Source: Vespula vulgaris
Lineage: Eukaryota > Arthropoda > Insecta > Hymenoptera > Vespidae
Length of the DNA: 64,000 nt
Assembly: GCF_905475345.1 (NCBI RefSeq)
Contig: NC_066596.1
Location: forward strand, 1,922,001-1,986,000
Direction of reading: 5' to 3'
Shown here: positions 28,605-41,098 of the stretch, piece after piece
Layout of the letters: the number at the start of each line of letters is the position of its first letter
Position numbering within the stretch: the stretch's first letter is position 1
The notes under the pieces: generated by a model
Told to the model about the DNA's origin: nothing
The model's database searches: none
Seen by the model: the letters and a program-made list of their open reading frames with translations, nothing else
Program-made: the position numbers and the translations under genes

Positions 28605-30424
28605 CCGAAAAAATGATTTGATATCAAAAAATATTGAGTCTTACATATGACATCATTTTATAATCGTTTATGAATCAAAAGAATTCGTAGAAACGAATTC
28701 ACATAGATACATCCAATACGGTTCTTAACACGAATACTTTGGACGTTTATTGTTCTCATAAAATTAACGTCTCAATATTAATATTTTATATTGATAGAAT
28801 TTTTTTTATTATTGTCGTATCACTGTTGTAAGAGGCTTACAAATTGTCGGATAATTATATCTTTAATCATTAATTCGTCTTTATAATAAAAGATCCTAAC
28901 TGTTACGAGTATAATACATAGAAATAGATACAATATTTTATAAAATCATGATCCGTTTAATGAATGTGGAAGGAAAGCAAAGAGAACAGGAAGAATTTCG
29001 ATATTGTTCTATTTTACTCATTTAACCAAGCATAGAATGAAGCTTTCTTTCAAATGTATTGCCTTATCATTGTTACATCTAGGAGAATTAAATTGGTCGG
29101 TAACCGTACACGTACAATAATGATGGCTTTAAGCGACCTCGTGGGCGCCGGTACAACACAAGAAAGGCAACGACCTCGAGCATCGATTTGCAAGACGTGA
29201 CGTAACGATACAAGAGACCTGCAGTCGTGAAAATGAGGACGGAGTCCCCATAAATACCACCATAGCAAATCATTCGTTCGATCGTTTCGAACATAGAACT
29301 TGGTTCTTTCTTCATTTGTTTCTTCTTCTCAATAAAAAAGATAAAAGATGTAATACAATATAACTTCAAAGTGTTTATACCGACAATACCAAAGTATCAA
29401 AGCCTACATCGATTGTATTCCAAGTATCGTAACAACATTATGGTACTTTTGAAAAAACAGACAGCTCGTAAAAGACCGATTGTTCTAACAATGATCCGTA
29501 TATCGTATGCTATTACGTATTAATCATGAACCGTTGACTCACCCGATGATCAAAATATGAAAACGTTTTTTTTATCTCACAATTAGTCATCCAAGTTTCG
29601 TTGAAAGAAATTCCTTTGATAGATCAATAAAATTATAACATTGTCAATCATACAACCCTTTTTCCTTTCGTTTAGCATTATGTCAGTAGTTCATCCGCAA
29701 TCTCTTTCTATTTCGCGATATAAAACAATGAATCGCTTGGAATTCAAAGACGTGTGTATTGCAGTAAATTCATTAAAGAGAAAGAGAGAAGCGTGCCTGA
29801 GAACAGAGGAAGAAGTCGTGCTCACGGCCGAGGTCAATACCTCCTAGCGTTACGTGAAACAACGACGACTAATTAGTTAAAAAGCGAGCAGCATGTTGCT
29901 TTCTAACATGCTAGGCACGAGCTTTATCTCTCGATCGGTAAACGCAAACAATGATATATTTGCTTGTCAGATCGTAAGTGTATAGAAAGTTTTCTCAACG
30001 GAATGGAAAGAAAAAATTATTTGAAATTCGCGCTAATTTCGAAAAAAACGTTACCGATATTGACGAGTTTCACGCCATCCGCCTCGATCGCCTGTAACGC
30101 CGTCGAGACATTTTCAAGATGATGATGCTGATTCGCTGGCCTTGGATTCCATCGTGGTAAACGTCTCTTAGTGAGAACCTCAACAAGAGCACAAAGACGT
30201 GTACCATCTCTAAAATCTTCGGCGAGATCCAAAACAGGACCGCTACCTACATCGGCCGCATGCTTCAGGTGCTCGTTCACCCAATTCCTAAATGTATTCG
30301 CTTGAATCTCCACCCACAAGTCCTCGTGACCTTTGATTGGCATGCCCTTCGCGGCTGTTCCCTCGGCTGATCGAGCTACCAGGCCCACTAGTTGCTCTGG
30401 TCGTAACTGCTCGGTCGACTGCAT
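9899..30424 (-). CDS. jbug: Filamin, jitterbug type (three CH domains, about 24 Ig-filamin repeats)
   Basis: Actin-binding and crosslinking scaffold protein of the cell cortex. Exons (minus), 5' to 3': 30055-30424, 28417-28541, 28077-28207, 27774-27987, 27579-27696, 27322-27509, 27002-27157, 26772-26913, 26500-26705, 24942-26394, 24729-24864, 24575-24654, 24336-24503, 18500-18646, 18197-18424, 17813-18127, 17355-17573, 16923-17243, 15375-15596, 15108-15295, 14812-15016, 14601-14738, 14345-14518, 13966-14273, 13660-13888, 13437-13565, 13145-13360, 12895-13071, 12588-12827, 12356-12499, 12112-12270, 11879-12027, 11599-11785, 11227-11489, 10970-11141, 10678-10896, 10415-10611, 10039-10341, 9899-9967. 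They sum to 2385 codons including stop with every phase consistent. CH1 is about residues 34-147 (DLWVEIQANTFRNWVNEHL), CH2 158-258, and a third CH about 258-365 (TDWNDGRALCAIVRNLGG). Then come about 24 Ig repeats, most ending in a GSPF-like motif. A Ser/Pro-rich insert splits repeats 3 and 4. Three CH domains argue for jitterbug rather than the two-CH cheerio/filamin A. An in-frame TAA lies about 40 bp upstream of the chosen ATG. Whether a 5' non-coding exon exists is unknown. Confidence 0.9.
11531..11571. repeat. (TA)n microsatellite in filamin intron
   Basis: Uninterrupted TA dinucleotides between the exons at 11227-11489 and 11599-11785. Confidence 0.9.
11822..11845. repeat. (TA)n microsatellite in filamin intron
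   Basis: Short TA run in the next intron upstream (between exons 11599-11785 and 11879-12027). Confidence 0.85.
15597..16922. other. 1.3-kb filamin intron
   Basis: Intron between filamin exons 16923-17243 and 15375-15596. It is longer than its neighbours and partly less AT-rich (about 16.1-16.5 kb). I see no coding exon that I can support in it. Confidence 0.6.
19236..19268 (-). CDS. jbug: Candidate alternative 33-nt filamin microexon
   Basis: On the minus strand a pyrimidine-rich stretch ending in cttttcag precedes 33 nt that end in CACAAG, followed by the donor gtaatt. Inserted between exons 24336-24503 and 18500-18646 it keeps phase 1 on both sides and has no stop. It would add eleven residues (reading FPSSSYRWSQG) between VVPG and SSWRV, at the end of Ig repeat 5. 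It could instead be part of a 5' UTR exon of an internal promoter. Transcript support is unknown. Confidence 0.5.
19540..20100. promoter_or_regulatory. CpG-rich patch, possible internal filamin promoter
   Basis: Unusually rich in CG, GACG and CGATCG words compared with the AT-rich DNA around it, which in insect genomes often marks promoters and 5' UTRs. The next exon downstream (18500-18646) has an in-frame ATG (MPAPKMSVIGD), so a short filamin lacking the actin-binding domain could begin there. This is inference from composition and frame only. Confidence 0.35.
20826..20910. repeat. GAAA-rich simple repeat
   Basis: Tandem GAAA units with A-rich interruptions. The apparent Phe/Ser-rich reading frames on the minus strand here are artefacts of this repeat. 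Confidence 0.9.
22287..22491. repeat. Long (GA)n purine tract
   Basis: About 200 bp in which one strand is almost pure purine, mostly GA dinucleotides with GGA interruptions, within the long filamin intron. Confidence 0.92.
25036..26133 (-). other. Ser/Pro-rich insert of filamin between Ig repeats 3 and 4
   Basis: Part of the 1453-bp exon 24942-26394, about residues 638-1003. Very rich in Ser, Thr, Asn, Tyr and Pro, with no Ig signature, so probably disordered. It starts right after the repeat-3 end (RGSPFSIRVGTQKG) and finishes before EILPVHRPTTFTIDPS of repeat 4. About 25556-25880 encodes a repeated module, roughly KE(S/T)(K/R)(D/E).Y followed by RSRSP, in three clear copies and one partial copy. 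Confidence 0.85.
28542..30054. other. 1.5-kb first coding intron of filamin
   Basis: Separates the exon with the start of CH1 from the rest of CH1. It contains a (TA)n tract at 28566-28600 and a modestly CpG-rich stretch near 29090-29270. The open frames here lack recognisable domains. Confidence 0.6.
28566..28600. repeat. (TA)n microsatellite
   Basis: TA run just upstream (in gene orientation) of the acceptor of exon 28417-28541. Confidence 0.9.
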
Positions 30425-33400
30425 TCTTATTCCTTCAAGGAGACAATCGAAAAGTTTGTCTCGTTATTGATTCTTGATGTTTCTATTTATGTTATATTCA
30501 ATTCAATCTTCAATTATTTCATTAAAAATTATAATATATTATAAAGTAAATTCATATAAATTTGAAAACTATTTTTGAAGATTTAAATTACGTAGTATAT
30601 TTTTTTCTTAGATACGTTCAACATGCCTGTTTTATATTTTCTACAATGGAGGATGTTAAATTCGACTCGAATCTTTAATTAAATAAACAAATTTATGCAA
30701 ATTTGAGAAGCATTTTTTATGAATTAAATTATGTAGTATATGCTTTGTGTTAAGTACGTTTGACATGCCTAGTTTATACTTTCTACCAAATCATCGACGA
30801 TCGTGCGTGACAGGCGTACTTGCTTTTTTAAATTTGCCGCGCCTTTCTTTGTTTCTTTTTGTGATAGACACGATAGATCAAAGTCCAACGATTTTTGTTT
30901 TTTATCCCTTCGTTACGTTTTATCTCCTTCTCCCTTTAACATGCAATAACGTTTTCAAAGGAAAGAAAAATTATTGTTATGAGAAAATCGATACGCCGGT
31001 ATCATTACAATGTTGACAAGATAATTTCGATATTAAACACACGGTGTGTTGAGAAACACTGATCTAGTTCATCGATTTTTATCATGATACATAACGATTC
31101 AAACTCGTAGAACGACCTATTGATATCCTGACGGTTACTTTTTAAACATACTACGCAGGAGAACGCAGGAAGTCACGATGAAAGGCAAGTTCCAACGATA
31201 TTTAATGATTTAAGTACAAGAAAAGAACGAGAGAGAGACAGAGAGAGAAAAAGAAAAAACGTAATTCATGAAAATATAGGAGTTTAGTCAAATTACATGA
31301 CATGTTAATTGCAATGTGAATATAACTATTTGCTTGGTCTCAAAATGACAAGATGTGACATCATCAATGTAAGCTTGAAACCTCGTTTGTCCGGCACGCT
31401 TACGTCAGCATGTAAAAATTGTATCCACATACGAGTTCAACATATAATCGAAAAAAAAAAAGAGATATAACCGTTTTTTTTTTTTTACTTTTACCGCTTT
31501 ATGCTTCTGAAGATGATGGAATTTTTGATGGAGAATAAAGATAGGATGGACCGAGCGTGAGAATCTGCATACACTCTCGCATACTCAGACAACGAATAAT
31601 ACCACCTCACAATATATTCGACTTTCACTCACGACGTCTAATGAAATTTACAATTCGTACATATTTTTTCGTATATTTATTTTTAGTTTTTACTTTTTTC
31701 TTAATGATGCAGAATTTCTGAAACCGAATCGTTTCATTAAAAATAATTGGTATATTCTTTGACATATCGAACGTACAAAATGCTTTTGTGAAGAATATAC
31801 TACGTAAAACAATTGACGACGAATGACAAAACACAATTGTAATGACTAATGTAACCAAGTACAGAAGAAATACGTTAGTCACTTAAATATCTGTATTGTT
31901 ATTCTTTCCTATGCACTTTCGAAACGCTTCAGTGTCCTTTGTTCGTAAAACGTCTTTATTTTCTACACAGTCGAAAAGAAAATGATCAAATATGTGATTC
32001 TAACTAAAAAATTGAACGGAATATATTCGAACAAACTTATTCATATTACTAATTATAGTAATAATTAGTAACAAAAAATTTGTCAGGAAGAATTTCACTA
32101 GGTACACTATTTGTTATGAAAGTATGATCGGAAAATTGTGGTTCACATTAATGACACGATATATTCGCACTGAATGGAATAAAATCACACAAAACATACA
32201 TTCAACTACAATTTTTTTCAAATAAATATTCAGTATATGTGCGTTAGACATGTATGTAGGACAATAAGTAACGAAAGGATTTGTAACAAAAAACATTAAA
32301 AAAACAAGTCATTTTTTTACACGATGAGACAGTACGACTGACACACAAAATCGTCGTAATATTATATATTTACGTTAAGTTGATCCTCGAATAGAGATTT
32401 CGTATTTTTGTCGAATAGAAAAAGTCGTTATGCGAAGAGGAGACACACGATACGCCGCAGATTTTCATCGATCGTTCACTCGTCAAAAACCCGGCACCAT
32501 TGAAACGAGATCGTTTCTATTATTTTTGTTTGTTTGAATTGTGATAATCGGTAAAGTTTTAACATGAATCGATGTTGAATTCGTTGATGGTAGTAAAACG
32601 ATCGAGAAACGCCATTTTTGGCATCCAGATCGCAACGGACGTCGACGAACGCCTTCGACGTGCGTGAGCTCACTGAAAACCAACGTAAAAAGAACCCCTC
32701 ACGTCCCTTTGCCTTCTTTCGCTAGATAGATACCATCGGCATTCTGGGACCGTGAAACTGACATGAACGTTCCTAGCATTTTTGTTGCCCTGTTTTTGAT
32801 TATTAAATTCTTACGAAAAGATTTCATTAAGAAAAGAAAAAATCTTTACAAATTTCGAAAAGAATATAAAATAAAGAAGTGTTTTATTAATTATATTATT
32901 AAAGATATTCATCCTTTCGTGTACTTTTTCTATGTTCAAATAAAGATCATAGAAACTCCTGTAAAATTGATAACTACTTGAATCAGCACAATATTATTGT
33001 ATTAAATTTTGTTTCGAATAAAAAAGAAATCAAAATTTTCTTTTTTTATTATTTCAAATATGGTTTTTATATAGTGATAAATATTTTTGCAAAATAAATG
33101 ACATTCCACAGTACGTCACTGAATTCAAACATTCAAAGAGCACAAATTATTCCGCAAGGTGGCACCTGTTACATTACCAATCTTCGGGTTGCATAGGCTT
33201 AGGCGTTTTACGTTACAAAAACAGCGCGAATAATGTAAGGATGATTTACATATTTATGTTATTTTTTTTAAGTGTAATATATTAATTCAATATTAAAAAT
33301 GATGAAAGAAAATTATTGGTGTAATAATATTTTATAATCAATGTATAAAACGAGATTTTAACGTTTGCATAAGAACGAATATATTTCCTGATCAGGCATC

Positions 33401-34051
33401 GATATCTCCGCGCGATTATCAAATCGAAAGTCCAACCCACATAAAATATATATCATTAAATAACTTAATTAATTTAATATTGCGATAACACAGTATGTAT
33501 AATAACAACTATTTGAAATGGATTATAGTAATTAAAAATAATAATTTATTTTAATTACGATTGGTACATAAATTTAAACAAAATTAACAATATAATATAC
33601 TTATCGATGTTATTAACTTTTTTCCGAATATATTTTGTTATACTATTTCTCTGATGCATATAACAAATAGAAATACGGTAATTTACAAACTAATAAATAT
33701 TCAATCCTAAATGTTATTATATAAAGGCAAAATTGATATATCGTTATAATTTGACATTTATATCAAACGATTAGTCGACTATAAAAAATATGCGATAATC
33801 GATTATATATCATGGCGATGTATATTTGACAGTTCCATAACCTCTTTTTAAGAACCTTAGGAAATCTAAGAAGACTGAAAACAAATATTGTCGATCTGCA
33901 TTAATGTTTCATTTACAACGTCATAATAACTAATTCTAATCCAAAAGTATTATAATATAATAGTCTCTTTCTTTCTTATATCAAATATATTTTAAACGTA
34001 GCGTATGTTTGGTTTTAAAAAAATATTCATACGATCTTTATTGATATAAGG
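30425..34051. other. Intergenic region between divergent filamin and ZAD zinc-finger genes
   Basis: About 3.6 kb. It includes a diverged direct repeat (30551-30786) and a CpG-richer patch near 32440-32700 that could be a distal filamin promoter or 5' UTR exon. The rest is AT-rich. Short open frames show no domain. Confidence 0.5.
30551..30786. repeat. Diverged direct repeat upstream of filamin start
   Basis: Two units of about 100 bp (30551-30648 and 30691-30786) align at a constant offset of 141-142 bp. Shared blocks include AAATTAyGTAGTATAT and ACGTTyrACATGCCT, followed by a TTTATA-TTTCTAC stretch. They lie about 130-360 bp upstream of the filamin ATG. Confidence 0.75.
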
Positions 34052-36529
34052 ATGTCTGTAAATATACGATGCCGATTATGCGGTGTAAAATGTCAGGAAT
34101 ATTTAAATATATTTGACGAAGAAGAAATTTACGTTAAAATATCTTGCTGCTTACAAATTACGGTATGTTATTTCAGTCTGATTTATGCTTTAAATTGTAA
34201 AATATTTGTAGGTTTTATATACACTAAAGCAAAAAGATATTATATTTGTTTAATATAATAATCAATATGTTTTTATGTATGAATTTCAGATTTTGAAAGA
34301 GGATGTTCTTCCCAAAACTATTTGTTGTACTTGTAGTTCTAATTTAGAATTGTCATACGATTTCTTTACGAAATCTCATATGGCTCAATTGTTTCTTAAC
34401 GAATTATATGGATCAATAACTAATGAAAAACAAACTATTGAACATACTGTTAATGAAACTCAAAGTCTTAACACAATCACTAAGGATTCTGTAGACTATA
34501 ACAAGGTGGTAGAAATATTCTATCATCCTATATTTATATTTAACCCTTAATGGTTGGAAGATAGATATCATATTTATATAGAGATTTAACCATTAAGGGT
34601 TAATATATCAAATTTATAATTTTCATATATTGTACACATGAATATGTGTTTCACAGGAATCATTAATTCATAATGACAAATCTAATGTAAATGAAAATAT
34701 TAAGGAACATGATACAAAAGATCATCTGTCTACTTCGCGTAAGATATGTTCTCATACAATAACAATATGTAATTTATATTACTTCTTGGAATACTATATC
34801 TGTGCTTCATTTTAGACTCTAATCCAAAGAAAAAGAAATGTGAAAAATTAGTAGTAAAGCAAAAAAAAAAAGATGAATTAATACAGATAACAGAAACTCA
34901 AGGAAAAAATACTATTGTTACTTCTAATATACAGAAAAGTACTAGAGAAAATAAATTAAAAGTAAGAAAATTTAATGAAATTAATAAAGCAGCAACAACT
35001 TCTACTGATAAATTAACATATACAACTTCTGTCTACAACTTTTGCCTTCCGGATGTAATTCAAGAATATCAATGGACATGTGCAATATGTGAAGATTTCA
35101 ATGTTGACAATTTTCCGGTTCGTATATTTTTTAAAATGGAAAAGAAATTTAAATTGTTTCTTTAATAATAAAAAATAGTTAAAATAATCAAATTAAATGG
35201 GTTATTATATAAAGTATATTCCAAACAAAAGTTTTCTTATAAATTTGGTTTTTTGTAATTTTCTTTCTCTCTCAATTAACTTATTTTTATGTTTAATTTT
35301 GTAGGAATTATATCAACATTACAAAGCATTGCATAATCGAGAGCCTTCTTTTAAATGTAATATATGTGATAAAGTCTATGAAGTTTATGCAAGCTTTATA
35401 AAACATTTAAAACTACATCGGGATTTTAATCAATATAAGTAAATACCTATAATATATTACAAAATTATATTAAATAAATTTTTTATATTAATTATCAATA
35501 ATAACAATTTTAGATGCACTACTTGTAATAAAACATTTTCACAAAAGGGAATACTACTTTCTCATCAAACCGTACATTCCAATGAAAGGCCTCATACATG
35601 TTGCAAGTGTGGAAAATCATTCAAGAAATATAGCTCATTACAAACACATAATAAATTACATCTCCCTGATGATATGAAGGAGAAATTTATATGTGAATTC
35701 TGTAAAAAGCAGTGAGTATATAAATAATGTTATATTTCTTATTTATAAACGTACAATACTTTACTTGAGTTTTACAACTATCATTTATGCAAAAATATTT
35801 AATTTTATTATAATATTAGGTTTTCTACTAAACACACCTTAATAATGCATCGTAGACTTCATACTGGAGAACGTAATTTTATGTGTGATATTTGTGGAAA
35901 ATCTTTTACTACAAAAGGTTCTTTAGTATATCATATCGCAGGTCATGCAGAAGATAAGAATTTTAAATGTAAAGAATGTAATAAGTGTTTTAAAACAGCC
36001 AGAGTCTTAAGTATGAATACATACATACACACACATATATATATATATTTCAAGTAATGTAAGATTTACTTTTTCGGAAAATATAATTTTAGATAACCAT
36101 GTGATATTACATTCTACAATAAAACCATATCAATGTGATGTTTGTGGTAAGCAATTTCACGTACGTCGTCGCTTACAAGATCATCATAGAATTCACACAG
36201 GAGATATGCCATATAAATGTGAATTTTGTGAGAAATCTTTTCGATTTTCTGGAATTTTAACAGTAAGTAAAAGAGAACTAAATCTTTTATAAATAAAATT
36301 AAAATACTTATTTTTTTGTTAGATACATAGGAGACAACATACAGGTGAAAGACCATATATTTGTACAGACTGTTTACGTTCTTTCACTAACTGGTCTAAT
36401 TACAATAAACACATGAAGCGTATACATCATTCTGGTGCTACTAATTCGGAAAAAAATAATAAATACAAGAAAAAGACAAGTGATAGTGAAATTAAAGCAG
36501 CAGTCACAGAAAGTAATATTAACAAATAA
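34052..36529 (+). CDS. ZAD-domain C2H2 zinc-finger protein (ten fingers)
   Basis: Probable nuclear DNA-binding regulator. Exons: 34052-34162, 34290-34505, 34657-34738, 34816-35117, 35305-35438, 35514-35711, 35820-36010, 36093-36262, 36323-36529; 537 codons with stop (536 aa). Residues about 6-60 form a ZAD (CRLC ... CCTC), the arthropod zinc-binding dimerisation domain. A polar Lys/Asn/Thr-rich linker follows. Then come ten C2H2 units, from WTCAICEDF to YICTDCLRSF, the later ones joined by TGE/TGD-type linkers (HTGERN, HTGDMP, HTGERP) typical of DNA-contacting arrays. The first finger is the least regular, with a four-residue His spacing. The tail is Lys-rich. I cannot assign an orthologue because ZAD genes diversify rapidly. 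A candidate polyadenylation hexamer is at 36694-36699. Confidence 0.9.
34540..34603. repeat. Perfect 16-bp inverted repeat in zinc-finger intron
   Basis: Arms at 34540-34555 (TTAACCCTTAATGGTT) and 34588-34603 are exact reverse complements separated by 32 bp, within the intron 34506-34656. It could be a small hairpin or the ends of a very short MITE-like element. Confidence 0.8.
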
Positions 36530-38420
36530 ATTATAGAGATATGTATATTATTTTTTAATTGTTATTTACTTTTATGTTAATTAAAATGATATTCATTTTA
36601 TAAATTTCATATTAGCATTATGTTATTTTCCATTTTCAAGAATAGATTATGAAATTAAAAGAAAAGTATGTTAAATTTGTTTTCAAGTTTATTAATAAAA
36701 ATACATTTGCAATTTATTTACATAAACTTCTTTTCGAAAACGATCATTACGCGATGCAAAAAACTAATATGCTTTCAGAGAAAAATAAAAGGCAATTTTC
36801 ATATTTGTTTCATACAATATTGACATTGTTATTAATATCTAATGTTTACTCTGTAAAAAGTTAAATCAAAGACTAGACAATATAATATTTTATTTTATAG
36901 AAAATTTGTTGTTTAAGAAAATCATTATTATCCAATGAAAAATAACGCAATAAGTGTAACTTTATATAATTTTCAAATGGTGTTATTTAATTAAATTAAT
37001 AGATAGATGAATTTTTCATATAAGGCAAAAATGACGTTTCTAGTTACATTACATGTAATCTATTATAAAATTTTTACATCATCTAATAACAGGTATATTT
37101 ATAGAACCAACTACTAATACTGTGTTAGAAATTTTGTATATTATATATGATATTTTATATAATATTAATGTTTTTGCAATACTCTTATTTTAATATATCT
37201 AACACTTTTTCTTCCTTTTTGCAAGAATTGTTTTGTTCATAAATTTATGTGTTTGTACAAAACTGTGTATATATAAAAATGTGATGTTTTCTACATCTTG
37301 TTATATTATTTAAATTTATCATGAATTCAACATATTAATAAATTCGTTTACAAAACTGATAAAGTACATGATTAGATTAAATTAGATTATTTTTATATCT
37401 TTAGTTTCCCTCATTTTAGATATTTGAGTGTAAAAGTATACATTACTATTTTACTTAATTACATTATCACAAAATGTGTACTGTACATTGCTTTACATAT
37501 AATACATACCAATTTATTTATACATATGTCCTATAGAATATTATAGAATAATATATTTAAAAATTATATTAATTGTGTGAAATTTTATAAAAAGATAGCT
37601 TATTGTCATAAATGTTTAATTAAAAATTTGCCAAAATCAAAATAAATTTATTTCCCATAAGAAATGATGTATATTTTTTTTAAATAATAAAAAAACAATA
37701 TACTTATAATAAATAATAGTTAAAATAAGTTGGTGGTTTTATTTTATTTTTTTTGCTTCTTTTTTTTAATAAAATTTTTATGAACAAACTATGTGATATT
37801 ATACACTTTTCATTGATTAAATTTTATATATCCATTTTGTTTGGTAAAATATTTAATAACAAATTTCGGGCATTAGAAGAATGCTACCTTGATTATCAGT
37901 GCTATTATTTATACTATTAAAATTTTTCATTTGTTTGTTCTTTTAATGTTCTTAGTGCATGTTCTTAATGCAATGTTAATCTTATAAATTCTGTTATAAT
38001 CTCAAAAACATTTATATTTTCAATGAAACAGTAAATAGTTGTTAAAATAGATACAGACCAAGAACATTATAAGCATTATTGTCACACAGTTCTTACTGTA
38101 CAATTATATAGATAATAGAAAAATTAGATATTTCTTAATTTCTGTAAATCTAAGTTTATCTAAATTATATTCAAAATAAAAGATAAATAAACATAATAAA
38201 TTTAGTTATACAGTTACTATTTAAATCTTGATTCATATTAAAACTTCACTAACATTTGTTTTTCATTGGTACAAAGTTACAAATGTCAAATAATGGTAAA
38301 TAAAATAATACTAATAATTCAGTCAGAATGCTTTAAATGAGTAGTATTTCATATTTTTTTTGTTTGAATTAATCGATAGATAATTTCTATAATTATATTT
38401 TTAAATTATATTTAATCATT
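36530..38420. other. Intergenic region between convergent zinc-finger and PANK4 genes
   Basis: About 1.9 kb, very AT-rich, expected to hold both 3' UTRs. The 71-codon open frame at 36649-36864 has no domain and AT-biased composition. Nothing else seen. Confidence 0.6.
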
Positions 38421-39092
38421 TTATGCTGATTCTTCAGTGGATTTTTTTTTACGTACACATGAACATGCATCTGCTTTTTTATGAGTTTCAGAGTAGACTT
38501 GTTGTTCAATTATATTTAAATCTATATCACAATTTATTTTTTGTGCTTTTTCATACTTACATATTACAGCATACATATCACCACCTAATCGGAGAGCTAA
38601 CCACCGGTTTTTAATAACTGCTAGTTTTAAACATTCACACTTCATGTTAGCATAAAGATTAGTATGAAGTGTACGACCCATTCCTACGATAACTATGAGA
38701 TCGACATTATGTTTGACCATTGCAAGGCACAGATCTAAATTCAGTCGGCTAGGAAAAAATAAAACAAAGAATAAAAGATAATATATGTTAAAGATATTCT
38801 ATGTATAATTATATTATTATAAATAATATTACCTTAAATCTAAACATGGTCCAGCTTGTCCAGTCTCCATGGCAAGTAATCTATTCTCTTTTAAACCTTC
38901 TTTAATTACTTTACAAATTTTAGCAGCATCCCGTAATATAACAACTAATTCTGGATAAGTTACATCATTTAAAGCTGGCATAGAATTAGCACATAAAATA
39001 ACCTATGATTAATTCACATCATTTTAATACAATTATATTGGATTATATTAATATAGTTCATTTGTTGGAATTATTATTTTTATATAATAAGT

Positions 39093-39150
<58 letters not shown>

Positions 39151-41067
39151 CATAAATTATTTACTTTGGTTCCACGTTGTAGTAAATCACGTGTAAATGG
39201 TAGAATTCCAAGTACAATGTCTACTCCACTATTATCAACAAAAATAGCTGCACATTTATGGGGAGCATCATTTTGTAATCTATGTATCCATTCATCTAAA
39301 TCATCCACTAACCATGGTCTACCTAAAATAAGCAATACATCAATTAAAATAATAACTGTATGTCCCTTTTATTAAAAATGTTTTATATACTTTTATTTTA
39401 TATAAATTTACCAGGTATTTTTTCTTGTGCTTCTTTAAAACCAAAATCTGTAGTTTCCATTAAAGTTGCAACATCTTTTGCACCCCAATCAAACATATTA
39501 CCACTAAGAACTCCTAATATTAAGGCTCTTAATTTTTCTACTCCATCTAAGTTGTCTAATACAATTATACGATCTTTCAAATGTTTTAATGCCTCCTCAT
39601 TTTCCTTCTTTTTTTGCTATTTATTTATTATATTGATAAAACAATTTAATAATTAGTAGCCCACAGATATAATATTAATAAAATATGTATGAATATTAAA
39701 TAAATTAGAATTTATATTGAATGAATATAACTAATAAAAGTTAACATATAAAACTTACATATAGGTAAGGATCTGGAAAATCAAATTCTTTCATACAATG
39801 TTCTATAGTATCCAGCAATGTTCTTACAGTAAGAATTCCATATGCACTATGTGAAAAGTATATAATTAAAATAATCCTTCATAATCTATTATAATAATAT
39901 TAATTACTAATGATAATTATTATTTAAATCAAAACTTACAAAGGTTGTAGATTAAGGTAATGCAATCTATTTATATATTTTTCTTTTAATTTTGATGCTC
40001 TGTCTTTCGCTGTCGGATTTTGAGGTTGGCTAAGAATAGCTCTTGCAACAAATTTATCCACAGATTCTTCAAAACAGTGAAGCCAATAATCTCTAAACAT
40101 ATTTATATACTAATAATATATCATAATATTATAATATATATATTATAAAATCTTACCTAGCTTCTTTATCTTCAACAAGGTCTGTTGTGTCTGGATTATA
40201 CGATGTTGGATCTTTTAACAATGGACAGAATGTAACAGCATTTTCAATTTGATCAATTTCTAACTGTTCCACTTTAATTCCAAGATTAGAAGGTATTGAG
40301 TCTTTAAAACCGGAAGAACCAGCATAATTTTCTAACCAGCTATATTCCTCTGGCTGTTCAGTACCATATAAAAACGCACCAATTGCTCCAAGATATCCTT
40401 CATGACGAAGAAAAAGAGGTTTGACTTTTCCCTATATAAAAAATTAGAAATAAATATATATTTCAATATTTTTTTAAAATAATAAAAATGATAATAAAAA
40501 GAGATTACAATTATACTTGATACATAATTCTATAATGCAAGTTTATATCAAGATAATAAAAATAATTATTTGACACTAACATTAGACCAATATTTGATGG
40601 AATAAGAAATAGTATGCATTGAAAGAGGATGGTTTCGAAGAAAATAACCTCCAAAATATACTTTATCCATGTTATGTACAGTCGCATACAAGCTCGCTAT
40701 TTGTCCAATATCGTTACTTATTGTTAGCAAAAGACTTCGTGCTATATCAGCTTCTGAGAATTTTTGTTGTTCTGAAATATTTATTTATAAATTTTTGCAA
40801 AATGTTTGTTATATAATAAATGTAAATATTTTTTTTTTACCACGATTATTGCTACCAAACATTGCTTTTCCAAAAGATGATGCAATAAGTTCTCCTGATA
40901 ATCCTTGAGAAGTATAATCACCTCCATAAATATCTTTTACCAAGATATCTACATTACGGTGATCTCCTCGTTCTGCAAGTTGCAGCAATTCGTCAAAGCC
41001 CTAGTAGGTTTTTTAAAATTTTTCTTAATATATATATATATATATACATACATACATACATATATAC

Positions 41068-41098
<31 letters not shown>

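Noticed and set aside
36649..36864. 71-codon plus-strand frame after the zinc-finger gene
   Set aside because: AT-biased composition, no domain, and it lies in the expected 3' UTR of the zinc-finger gene.
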